Under the pieces are notes generated by a model. The model worked only from the letters and a program-made list of their open reading frames with translations. It ran no database searches and was not told the origin of the DNA. Positions 1 to 6,902 of a DNA stretch of 26,802 nucleotides are shown here, piece after piece. The translations under genes and the position numbers were made by a program. The DNA lies in the IMG/VR virus record IMGVR_UViG_3300006929_000092, positions 1-26,802 of that record; one strand, written 5' to 3'. Source of the DNA: a virus. Each line of letters starts with the position of its first letter. The first letter of the stretch is position 1.

Positions 1-1656
1 CCTATTACTGAAGTGTTAAAAATAAATCCTGACTTAACAACAGAAGATTTAGAAGAGATATCTCAATATAGTCAAGCGTGGTATAATTATTATAATACAG
101 CAGCTATATATGAGAACAGCATGTTTGCAAGAGATAGCTGTACCTTGTTATTTTTTAATTATAAAACTACTAATAGTTTTGTTTATAAGAAAAAACAAAC
201 CGCAGAAGGAACTTTTAAAACTGTAGAAAAAGATGATCAGTTTAATCCTCCTCAAGAAATGATGGACGAAGGTAACTTTGAAAGAGTAGAAAAAAGAATA
301 GACGTGTGGTATGACGGAGTGATGGTTATGGGAAGTAACTTGTTACTTAAGTGGGATATGATGGAAAACATGGTAAGGCCAAATTCTGCAAGTCAATATG
401 CTATGCCTAATTATGTAGCTTGCGCTCCAAGAATGTATAAAGGAATATTAGATTCATTAGTAAAAAGAATGATTCCCTTTGCTGATTTAATTCAGATGAC
501 TCATTTAAAATTACAACAGGTAGTTTCTAAAGTAGTTCCTGATGGTGTATTTATAGATGCTGATGGGTTAAGTGAAGTAGATTTGGGAACTGGAAATGCC
601 TATGATCCTTCTGATGCTCTTCGTCTTTATTTCCAAACTGGTAGTGTAGTGGGAAGAAGTTACACTCAAGATGGAGAATATAATAATGCAAAGGTTCCTA
701 TTACTCAATTAACATCTAATAGTGGAGGAAGTAAAATGCAAATGCTTATAGGTAATTATAATCATTACTTAGGAATGATAAGACAGGTGACAGGTTTAAA
801 TGAAGCCAGAGATGCTTCTACTCCTGACCCTAACTCTTTAGTAGGGGTTCAAAAGTTAGCTGCATTAAATTCTAACGTAGCTACAAGACATATTTTAAAT
901 TCGAGTCTTTATATAACCAGAACATTAGCGGAGTGTTTATCTATTAGAACGGCAGATGTTTTGGAATATTCTGACTTTAAGGATGAGTTTGCTATGCAAA
1001 TAGGAAAATATAACTTAGGCATAATAGATGAGATAAGAAATTTATATATCTATGACTTTGGTGTATTTATAGAAATGAGTCCAGACGAAGAAGAAAAAGC
1101 TCAATTAGAAGCTAATATACAGGCAGCTTTAAAAATGGGAGGAATTGATTTAGAAGATGCGATTGATATTAGAACTATTAGCAATTTAAAAATGGCTAAT
1201 CAATTATTAAAAGTAAAAAGAAAACAAACGGCTGCTGAGAAAAAAGAACAAGAGATGCAAAAGCAAGCAATGCAAGGACAACAACAAATGCAATTGCAAC
1301 AACAAGCGGCTCAAGCTAAGATGCAACAAACTCAAACAGAGATACAGGCTAAGATTCAACTTAAACAAGCGGAGATTGCTTTTGAGATAGAAAAGCAAAC
1401 TAACGAAGCTGATTTAAAAAGAAGATTAATGGATGTAGAGTTTAACTATAATATGCAATTAAGAGGAATGGAGCAGTCCGAAATAAATGCTCGAGAAATT
1501 CAGAAAGAAGATGCGAAAGCAGAGCGTATTAGTCAAGGGAATACTCAGCAATCCAAAATGATTACTCAGAGAAAAACAGGAGGACCTCCTATTAACTTTG
1601 AGTCTAATGAAGATAGTTTAGATGGTTTTGACTTAGCTGAATTTAATCCAAGATAA
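1..1656 (+). CDS. Portal protein, 5'-truncated by the window edge (crAss-like type)
   Basis: The reading frame is open from base 1, so the GTG at 13 is unlikely to be the true start; 551 codons of a longer gene are present. Portal proteins form the dodecameric ring at one capsid vertex through which DNA is packaged and to which the tail connector binds. The motif TGLNEARDASTPDPNSLVG, followed by a Gln/Asn-rich helix ending in NVATRHIL, resembles the conserved core of crAss-like portals; this is recognised from memory. The preceding region (RIDVWYDGVMVMG, then PYVACAPRMYKGILDSLV-like text) fits the wing and stem part. From about residue 400 the protein becomes a long Gln/Lys/Glu coiled coil (QQQMQLQQQAAQAKMQQTQ) and ends in a disordered acidic tail. 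Position just upstream of a scaffold-like gene and the capsid gene supports the call. Confidence 0.85.
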   Translation, partial: PITEVLKINPDLTTEDLEEISQYSQAWYNYYNTAAIYENSMFARDSCTLLFFNYKTTNSFVYKKKQTAEGTFKTVEKDDQFNPPQEMMDEGNFERVEKRIDVWYDGVMVMGSNLLLKWDMMENMVRPNSASQYAMPNYVACAPRMYKGILDSLVKRMIPFADLIQMTHLKLQQVVSKVVPDGVFIDADGLSEVDLGTGNAYDPSDALRLYFQTGSVVGRSYTQDGEYNNAKVPITQLTSNSGGSKMQMLIGNYNHYLGMIRQVTGLNEARDASTPDPNSLVGVQKLAALNSNVATRHILNSSLYITRTLAECLSIRTADVLEYSDFKDEFAMQIGKYNLGIIDEIRNLYIYDFGVFIEMSPDEEEKAQLEANIQAALKMGGIDLEDAIDIRTISNLKMANQLLKVKRKQTAAEKKEQEMQKQAMQGQQQMQLQQQAAQAKMQQTQTEIQAKIQLKQAEIAFEIEKQTNEADLKRRLMDVEFNYNMQLRGMEQSEINAREIQKEDAKAERISQGNTQQSKMITQRKTGGPPINFESNEDSLDGFDLAEFNPR

Positions 1657-1683
1657 GCCTTAAAAATATAATTAAATAAATAT

Positions 1684-1691
1684 TAACTTTG
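1684..1691 (+). promoter_or_regulatory. Bacteroidetes-type -7 promoter box upstream of the scaffold-like gene
   Basis: TAACTTTG matches the Bacteroidetes -7 consensus TAnnTTTG and lies 21 bases before the ATG at 1713, in the only sizeable gap between the portal and the next gene. The leader after it is pure A/T with no Shine-Dalgarno sequence. No clear -33 TTG element is visible at the expected distance. No hairpin terminator precedes it, so portal transcripts may also read through. Confidence 0.5.
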
Positions 1692-1712
1692 CATAAATTA
1701 AATTAAATAAAA

Positions 1713-2876
1713 ATGGAAGAAAATCAAGAACCAAAAATTATAGTAAAAGAAGTTACGGGAGAAGAAAAATCGCGAGCTGAAGTAGAAGAGGCATTACTTA
1801 AAAAACATGAAGAAAAAATCGGCTCTACAGAAAGTGACACTGAAGTGGAGCGAGTGGATACAAGCGCTGAGAGTACCACCTCCGAGAGTAAGCAAGAAGA
1901 AGTACAACAGAAAGATGAAACACAAAAAGAATCATCAGATTTAACTGATGAAACCGTTCTTTCATATATTAAAGAAAGATATGATAAAGACATATCTTCC
2001 GTAGATGATTTATTTGCTCAACGTGAGTTAAATGAAGATTTGCCTGAAGATGTTTCTGCATATTTTAAGTACAAAAAAGAAACTGGACGTGGCATTGAAG
2101 ATTTTGTTAAGTTACAACAAAACTATGATGACATGGATAGCGATAAATTGTTATCTCAATATTATTCTCATACTGAAGAAGGTTTAGATAGTGAGGATAT
2201 TAAAGACTTAATGGTAGATAAGTTTGGTTATGATGCTGATTTAGATGAGCCAAAAGAAATTAAGAAAATTGAGAGAGCAAAAAAACGAGAACTTGTTAAA
2301 GCTAAAAAGTTTTTCAATGAACAAAAAGATAAATATAAAACTCCTCTTGAGTCAAGTGGGAGTGGATTATCTGACGAGGACAAAGAAAAATTTAATAGTT
2401 ATAAAAGTTATATAGAGGAATCAAAAACTGCTCAAGAAGCACAGAAGAGAAGGTATGATTATTTCTTATCAAAGACTGATGAAGTCTTTAACGATGAATT
2501 CAAAGGTTTTGAGTTCAATGTCGGAGAGAAAAAATTTACGTTTAAACCTGGAGATAGTAAAGAGCTAAAAGGAAAACAATCTGATGTTAAGAATTTCGTG
2601 GGTAAATACATGGATGAAAAAACAGGAATGATTAGTGATCCAGCTGGATACCATCGAGCAATGTCAGTAGCTATGAATATTGATAAGTTTGCTGAGTTTT
2701 TCTACAATCAAGGAGTAACCGCGACTGTAGACGAAGTTAGTAAGAAGTCCAAGAATATTAATATGGACATGCGTAAAGCGCCTGTTTCATTAAATAAAAA
2801 TGGATTACAAATCAAAGCTGTTGGCGATACAAGTAGTGGTAGAGGACTCAAGATTAGAAGTATTAAACAAAGTTAA
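1713..2876 (+). CDS. Scaffold-like acidic virion assembly protein
   Basis: This 387-residue protein sits between portal and major capsid genes, the usual place for a scaffolding protein, which organises capsid subunits during procapsid assembly and then leaves. Residues 1-90 are dominated by Glu, Asp, Lys, Ser and Thr and should be disordered. Residues about 90-160 contain a conserved-looking helical part (VLSYIKERYDKDISSVDDLF, then EDLPEDVSAYFKYKKETGRG). The middle, with many Lys/Glu, is predicted helical. The C-terminal third is more globular and ends in a basic tail (GRGLKIRSIKQS), like the capsid-binding basic tail of many scaffolds. The composition and position are seen; the function is inferred. 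It could instead be a capsid-associated internal protein. A promoter box precedes it. Confidence 0.65.
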   Translation: MEENQEPKIIVKEVTGEEKSRAEVEEALLKKHEEKIGSTESDTEVERVDTSAESTTSESKQEEVQQKDETQKESSDLTDETVLSYIKERYDKDISSVDDLFAQRELNEDLPEDVSAYFKYKKETGRGIEDFVKLQQNYDDMDSDKLLSQYYSHTEEGLDSEDIKDLMVDKFGYDADLDEPKEIKKIERAKKRELVKAKKFFNEQKDKYKTPLESSGSGLSDEDKEKFNSYKSYIEESKTAQEAQKRRYDYFLSKTDEVFNDEFKGFEFNVGEKKFTFKPGDSKELKGKQSDVKNFVGKYMDEKTGMISDPAGYHRAMSVAMNIDKFAEFFYNQGVTATVDEVSKKSKNINMDMRKAPVSLNKNGLQIKAVGDTSSGRGLKIRSIKQS

Positions 2877-2899
2877 ATAATTAAAAAAATTAAAAAATT

Positions 2900-4318
2900 A
2901 TGGCAGTATTACCAAGTCCAGGGTTTGACCTTCAGCCAAGTGCGGAAAGAATTGCCCTGCCAACAAACTATATTACCAATTTTGATTTCTTAAATCAGTA
3001 TCTTCCAGATACATATGAAAAAGAATTTGAAAGATATGGTAATAGAACAGTAGCTTCATTCTTAAGAATGGTAGGTGCTGAAATGCCTTCTAACTCAGAC
3101 ATGATAAAATGGGCTGAACAAGGAAGGTTACATACTAAATACACTAATGTAACATTAGCAGCAACAGGTGCTACTACAGGTACATTAACAGTAAACGACA
3201 CGTTAAATCCAGTAGGATCTAACATCGCTGTTAGAATTGGACAGACTATTTTTATATCTGACAACACTGCAGGGTCTACGTTACATAACAAAGCAGTGGT
3301 AACAGGTGTTACTCAGAATACTATTACTGTAGCATTCTACGAAGCTTTATCTGTAGTTCCAGCAACTCCAACAACATTAACTGTAATGATTTACGGTTCG
3401 GAATTCGCTAAAGGAACTACAGGAATGCAAGATTCATTAGAGTCTAACGATGTGTTCTTTGACAACAAACCAATTATCATTAAGGATACTTACGAGGTAA
3501 GTGGTTCTGACATGGCTCAAATTGGATGGGTTGAAATATCTACTGAAAATGGTGGATCTGGATACTTATGGTACATGAAGTCTGAGCACGAAACAAGATT
3601 ACGTTTTGAAGACTACTTAGAAACAGCAATGATTGAAGCAGTTCCAGCAGCTCCTAACTCAGGTGCAGAAGCGGCTTTATCTTCTTCAGCTGCTGCGGTA
3701 GGTACAATCAACGCAGGTTCTGAGGGAGTATTCTATGTAGTAGAAACAAGAGGAAATGTATGGGGTGGTGGTAACCCAACTACTCTTGCTGGTTTCGATA
3801 CAGTAATCCAAAGATTAGACAAGCAAGGTGCTATTGAGGAAAATGTTATTTTCTGTAACAGACAATTCTCATTTGATATTGACGATATGTTAGCTGCTCA
3901 AAACTCTTACGGAGCGGGTGGTACATCATATGGTTTATTTGATAATGATGAAGAGATGGCACTTAACTTAGGATTCACAGGATTCCGTAGAGGTTATGAC
4001 TTCTACAAGTCTGACTGGAAATATCTTAACGATGCTACAATGAGAGGTGATATAGTAGGTGGAAATGTTAACGGACTTTTAGTTCCTGCAGGATCTACTT
4101 CAGTATATGACCAAATCTTAGGTAAAAACGCTAAGCGTCCATTCTTACACGTTCGATACAGAGCGTCTGAGACTGAAGACAGACGTTACAAAACTTGGAT
4201 CACTGGTTCTGCTGGTGGAGCAAGAACATCTGACTTAGATGCAATGCAAGTTAACTTCTTGAGTGAAAGAGCTTGTTGTACTTTAGGTGCAAACAACTTC
4301 TTTATCTTCCAAGACTAA
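2900..4318 (+). CDS. Major capsid protein (HK97-fold type, crAss-like)
   Basis: A 472-residue protein that should build the icosahedral shell. The N-terminal text DLQPSAERIALPTNYITNFD followed by LNQYLPDTYEKEFERYGNRT resembles crAss-like and marine Bacteroidetes phage capsid proteins, as does SEHETRLRFEDYLE in the middle; this is from memory. A small beta module at about residues 84-166 looks inserted (see findings). The C-terminal half carries the Gly-rich GGGNPTTLAGFDTVIQR and a YKTWITGSAGGARTSDLDAM segment. Codon choice differs from its neighbours: 16 of 25 Phe codons are TTC by hand count, against 2 of 15 in the connector gene at 7910, as expected of a very highly expressed gene. The leader is A/T-only with no promoter box close by, so it is probably transcribed from the promoter at 1684 or further upstream. 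A strong terminator follows. Confidence 0.87.
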   Translation: MAVLPSPGFDLQPSAERIALPTNYITNFDFLNQYLPDTYEKEFERYGNRTVASFLRMVGAEMPSNSDMIKWAEQGRLHTKYTNVTLAATGATTGTLTVNDTLNPVGSNIAVRIGQTIFISDNTAGSTLHNKAVVTGVTQNTITVAFYEALSVVPATPTTLTVMIYGSEFAKGTTGMQDSLESNDVFFDNKPIIIKDTYEVSGSDMAQIGWVEISTENGGSGYLWYMKSEHETRLRFEDYLETAMIEAVPAAPNSGAEAALSSSAAAVGTINAGSEGVFYVVETRGNVWGGGNPTTLAGFDTVIQRLDKQGAIEENVIFCNRQFSFDIDDMLAAQNSYGAGGTSYGLFDNDEEMALNLGFTGFRRGYDFYKSDWKYLNDATMRGDIVGGNVNGLLVPAGSTSVYDQILGKNAKRPFLHVRYRASETEDRRYKTWITGSAGGARTSDLDAMQVNFLSERACCTLGANNFFIFQD

Positions 4319-4331
4319 CAATTAGTAATTA

Positions 4332-4362
4332 GGGGGAGGATTAATCTCCTCCCCTTTTTTTT
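4332..4362 (+). terminator. Strong intrinsic terminator after the major capsid gene
   Basis: A perfect 8-bp stem, GGGGAGGA paired with TCCTCCCC (4333-4340 with 4347-4354), with a 6-base loop, is followed directly by eight T (4355-4362). It is the most GC-rich short element in this A/T-rich region. It lies 14 bases after the capsid stop, so it should end or attenuate the capsid transcript. Confidence 0.88.
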
Positions 4363-4385
4363 AACTTTAATTAAATTATAATAAA

Positions 4386-5219
4386 ATGAAAAAACCAGCA
4401 AAATTTACAGCTAAAAGCTATAAACTAAAAAACAACAAAACTCCTTTAGCATACATGCTATCTTCTCATCACTCTAAAAGATCTAATCTTTTACACTTTG
4501 ATGATGAGACAGGAGAAAACAGAGCCTTGCGTTACGCAAGAAATCAGAAATCACCTTTTGAAGACGAGCAAGATGGGAATGTAATAATGGAACCTATTAT
4601 GTTTGAAGATGGGTTATTGCATGTTACTAAAGAAAACCAAGTGCTTCAACATTTTCTTTCTTTACATCCGGGTAACGGAATGATTTTTGAAGAAATAAAT
4701 GAAGCAAAAGATGCAGCTCAAGAGTTAGAAGTAGAAACTATGGTATTAGATGCTCAGTTATTAGCACGTGATTTATCAATAGAAAAGTTAAGTACTATCG
4801 GTAGAGTGTTGTTAGGAGCAGATGTAGACAATATGAGTACTGCAGAATTAAAAAGAGATATATTAGTATTTGCCAGAAATAATCCTATGGAGTTTATAGA
4901 TTTATTAAACGACCCTACTTTACAGGTTCAAGAAGATGTAGTTCTTTTCTTCCAAAACGGATTGCTTCAATTAAGAAATCAGCAAAGAGATGTGTATTTT
5001 AATTTAATGAATAATAAGAAGAAATTTTTAACAGTACCATTTGGAGAAGACCCTATGGATATTGTAGCTTCTTATTGTCAAACTGATGATGGTGTTGAAA
5101 CCTATAAACTTTTAAAAAGAAAGTTATCAGGAGATCTTCCTAAGATTGAAATAGCTAACGAAATGAAAGAGGTGGAAATAGAAAAACCTAAAAAGAAAAA
5201 GAAAGCTACTAAAGCTTAA
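4386..5219 (+). CDS. Conserved phage protein of unknown function, capsid region
   Basis: A 277-residue protein, mostly alpha-helical by composition. The N-terminus is basic (MKKPAKFTAKSYKLKNNKTP), followed by LLHFDDETGENRALRYARNQ and SPFEDEQDGN. A later block reads VLLGADVDNMSTAELKRDIL and FARNNPMEF, then YFNLMNNKKKFLTVPFGEDP. The tail is highly basic (KPKKKKKATKA), which could contact DNA or the inner capsid surface. I recognise this layout as recurring next to capsid genes in large marine phages but cannot name a function. It lies between two terminators. The only promoter-like sequence ahead of it is the imperfect TAACTTTA at 4362-4369, so it may be a minor unit fed by capsid read-through. 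Confidence 0.75.
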   Translation: MKKPAKFTAKSYKLKNNKTPLAYMLSSHHSKRSNLLHFDDETGENRALRYARNQKSPFEDEQDGNVIMEPIMFEDGLLHVTKENQVLQHFLSLHPGNGMIFEEINEAKDAAQELEVETMVLDAQLLARDLSIEKLSTIGRVLLGADVDNMSTAELKRDILVFARNNPMEFIDLLNDPTLQVQEDVVLFFQNGLLQLRNQQRDVYFNLMNNKKKFLTVPFGEDPMDIVASYCQTDDGVETYKLLKRKLSGDLPKIEIANEMKEVEIEKPKKKKKATKA

Positions 5220-5227
5220 TGATAAAG

Positions 5228-5254
5228 ACACCCTTACACAGGGTGTTTTTTTTT
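5228..5254 (+). terminator. Intrinsic terminator after the 277-residue gene
   Basis: Stem ACACCCT/AGGGTGT (5228-5234 with 5240-5246), 5-base loop TACAC, then a run of T to 5254. The A-run before the stem (5224-5226) can pair with the T-run, so the hairpin may also work in reverse. It starts 8 bases after the stop codon. Confidence 0.87.
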
Positions 5255-5257
5255 ATG

Positions 5258-5265
5258 TATCTTTG
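5258..5265 (+). promoter_or_regulatory. Bacteroidetes-type -7 promoter box for the MEKF gene cluster
   Basis: TATCTTTG, an exact match to TAnnTTTG, starts 4 bases after the T-run of the preceding terminator and 38 bases before the ATG at 5296. Transcription should begin about 5271, at the start of the duplicated leader. No clear -33 TTG element is seen, because the expected position falls in the terminator. Confidence 0.62.
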
Positions 5266-5270
5266 CACTT

Positions 5271-5307
5271 TATTAACTCATAAACTATTATTATTATGGA
5301 AAAATTT
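5271..5307 (+). repeat. Direct repeat, copy 1: leader plus first four codons of a MEKF gene
   Basis: A 37-base stretch covering the A/T-rich leader (TATTAACTCATAA...) and the codons for Met-Glu-Lys-Phe. Copy 2 is at 5601-5637 with a single difference (C at 5285, T at 5615). The period is 330 bases, the size of one gene unit, so this is the trace of a tandem gene duplication in which the leader is better conserved than the coding part. Confidence 0.85.
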
Positions 5308-5595
5308 TTAAGCATCCCTGTTACTAACGAGGGAGACCAATTAGTTCCTTTAGTGGGATTAAAACTTATTGAAGTAGGAGGTACTCCAGCTACGGAGACT
5401 ACTATGACGTATGGTAACGGAAAAGTAATTACTTTTACTCACGCAACTGTAGGAGCTCCTACAGCAACAAACTCAGGAACACAGTTTAGAAAAATATTAC
5501 AAGACGCGGCTGCTTTAGCGTTAGGTACATCTTGGACTAACGCTGCGTTTCCATTAGCACCAAAGTACGCAGTATCAAATATTGATATAGCATAA
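5296..5595 (+). CDS. MEKF-family small virion-region protein, paralogue 1
   Basis: A 99-residue protein beginning MEKFLSIPVTNEGDQLV. A short beta-rich body is followed by an amphipathic helix and a Trp motif (FRKILQDAAALALGTSWT), and it ends in a SNIDIA strand. The family occurs in tandem behind capsid genes in marine Bacteroidetes-type phages, to my recollection, but no function is known to me. A structural role, such as capsid decoration, is inferred only from position. It has its own promoter and the leader it shares with the next gene. The start is fixed by the paralogue alignment. Confidence 0.78.
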   Translation: MEKFLSIPVTNEGDQLVPLVGLKLIEVGGTPATETTMTYGNGKVITFTHATVGAPTATNSGTQFRKILQDAAALALGTSWTNAAFPLAPKYAVSNIDIA

Positions 5596-5600
5596 ATTAT

Positions 5601-5637
5601 TATTAACTCATAAATTATTATTATTATGGAAAAATTT
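5601..5637 (+). repeat. Direct repeat, copy 2: leader plus first four codons of a MEKF gene
   Basis: Second copy of the 5271-5307 repeat, 36 of 37 bases identical. It begins 5 bases after the stop of paralogue 1 and includes the ATG at 5626. Because the leader but not the promoter was copied, it probably matters for translation start rather than for transcription. Confidence 0.85.
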
Positions 5638-5973
5638 CTTAGTATCCCAGTATTAGATGCCAATGGGACAAATAGTCAAGACCAATTGGTTTCGATTAGT
5701 GGCATTAAAATTATTAAACAGACCTCAACCACTGCAGTTAGAATTGATTACCTTGATGGTAAGCAAACTACCTTGACGTGGCCAAACACTTATGCTGCTC
5801 CTATTCTTTTAGAAAGTGTTACAGCAGCAGTAAAAAAGGCATTAAGTTCCGGATGGACTAATGTTGTAGAGTCTTATAACCCGAATGGATTTGTTCTTGG
5901 TAGCCAGGTTTCTGGTGGTGATTCCGGATCTTTCGATAGTACTAACCCGCTAACGTCAATTGCAATAGCTTAA
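5626..5973 (+). CDS. MEKF-family small virion-region protein, paralogue 2
   Basis: A 115-residue protein beginning MEKFLSIPVLDANG. The order of elements matches paralogue 1: N-terminal strand, VSISGIKII strand, YLDGKQTTLTW, helix VTAAVKKALSSGWTNV, and a final LTSIAIA strand. It differs by a Gly/Ser-rich stretch (SQVSGGDSGSFDS) near the C-terminus. Protein-level divergence from paralogue 1 is substantial despite the nearly identical leader. Function unknown; the tandem copy suggests related subunits of one structure. Confidence 0.76.
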   Translation: MEKFLSIPVLDANGTNSQDQLVSISGIKIIKQTSTTAVRIDYLDGKQTTLTWPNTYAAPILLESVTAAVKKALSSGWTNVVESYNPNGFVLGSQVSGGDSGSFDSTNPLTSIAIA

Positions 5974-5988
5974 AACATGTATACAAAA

Positions 5989-6816
5989 ATGGAAAAATTT
6001 ATAAACTTTAAACAATTAAATGTAGTTCTTACAGGAGCAGGAGACGCTCCAACTGGAGTTCAGCTTAAAGATGCTACAGCAACTTTTACAGCAAGTGTAC
6101 TTCCTAATGCTATTGTATGGGATAGAACTACTAATGCTTCGGCAGGTGGTGAAATGTATATTGTTACTGCAGTAACTTCAGATACAGAGTTAGCTTTAAC
6201 AGCTATCGGGCCAACAGCATCTCAAGGAACAGGGGTTCCTGCTGCTGCAACTTATGATATATTCATGCCAGAATATACAGTATTAAAATCTGGTACTGCC
6301 GACGCTACGACAGCAGGATACTTAGAAGACTCAAGTGCTAACTTTATAACAGCAGGAGTTAAAGTAGGTGACTACGCGTATGATATTACAGGAGGAACTA
6401 CTACTACAGTTACTTCAGTGTCTCCTACTAAATTAGGTGTGGCTGATGATATATTTGTAAACACTGATGCTTATATGGTATATGAAAGTGGAGCAGATGA
6501 TCATAATAAAATGCTTAGATCAGCAGATGTTATGCTTGTAGAAAATAACGCGCTTGCTGCTAATAACAGTAGAGTAGATCTTGATTATGATTCAACTACG
6601 GCTGCGGTAGCGGATGTTGTATATGCTTATTCTGACACAGGAGCAGTAGGAAATGAAGACATGAGAGCAGCTATTCAAGATGCTATAATTGCTTCTTTAG
6701 AAACGTCATGGACTGAACCAGTTTACGATTTCCCTGGATTACTAAATCCTGCTGACGCAGTTACTAATACTACGTGGTTAGGAGGTCAAAATTATTTTAT
6801 ACTACGAGTGCAGTAA
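5989..6816 (+). CDS. MEKF-family protein, paralogue 3, enlarged by two beta modules
   Basis: 275 residues from the ATG at 5989. I prefer this start to the in-frame ATG at 5977 because it gives MEKF with the same first 12 bases as the two paralogues. After about 20 residues come two tandem beta modules (residues about 22-96 and 103-166), the second with the clear pattern ANFITAGVKVGDYAYDITGG...VTSVSPTKLGVADDIF...YMVYES. The remainder resembles a small MEKF protein: SADVMLVENNALAANNSRVD, then MRAAIQDAIIASLETSWTEP, equivalent to FRKILQDAAALALGTSWT of paralogue 1. So it reads as a MEKF protein with an insertion. A structural role is inferred. A terminator follows the gene. Confidence 0.78.
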   Translation: MEKFINFKQLNVVLTGAGDAPTGVQLKDATATFTASVLPNAIVWDRTTNASAGGEMYIVTAVTSDTELALTAIGPTASQGTGVPAAATYDIFMPEYTVLKSGTADATTAGYLEDSSANFITAGVKVGDYAYDITGGTTTTVTSVSPTKLGVADDIFVNTDAYMVYESGADDHNKMLRSADVMLVENNALAANNSRVDLDYDSTTAAVADVVYAYSDTGAVGNEDMRAAIQDAIIASLETSWTEPVYDFPGLLNPADAVTNTTWLGGQNYFILRVQ

Positions 6817-6838
6817 TATATTATTTAAATATATTAAG

Positions 6839-6874
6839 AGAGGTCTACAAAAAAAAGTGGACCTCTTTTTTTTT
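6839..6874 (+). terminator. Intrinsic terminator closing the MEKF unit
   Basis: A 10-bp stem, AGAGGTCTAC with GTGGACCTCT (one G-T pair), an 8-A loop (6849-6856), and a T-run from 6867 to 6874. It lies 22 bases after the stop codon and immediately before the next promoter box. Confidence 0.88.
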
Positions 6875-6876
6875 CT

Positions 6877-6884
6877 TATCTTTG
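6877..6884 (+). promoter_or_regulatory. Bacteroidetes-type -7 promoter box for the connector/tail operon
   Basis: TATCTTTG, an exact TAnnTTTG match, starts 2 bases after the terminator's T-run. The ATG at 6903 is 18 bases after the box, giving a leader of about 12 bases. This is the only promoter box seen before the run of closely spaced genes that includes the 1629-residue protein, so it probably drives the whole tail block. Confidence 0.64.
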
Positions 6885-6902
6885 TGAAAACATTTAAAGG
6901 TT

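Noticed and set aside
13-15. GTG at 13 as the start of the portal gene.
   Set aside because: The frame is open to base 1 with sensible residues before the GTG, and the portal family is clearly longer, so the gene is cut by the window edge.
1207-1398. A reverse-strand frame of mostly Leu/Ser/Phe under the portal coiled coil.
   Set aside because: It is the mirror of the Gln/Lys-rich repeat on the + strand; low complexity and no start context.
4362-4369. TAACTTTA as a promoter for the 277-residue gene.
   Set aside because: It misses the final G of the -7 box, overlaps the end of a terminator and has no -33 element; not strong enough to list.
5977-5979. ATG at 5977 as the start of the third MEKF gene.
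   Set aside because: The ATG 12 bases later gives MEKF and the same first 12 bases as the two paralogues; the upstream choice adds MYTK with no counterpart.
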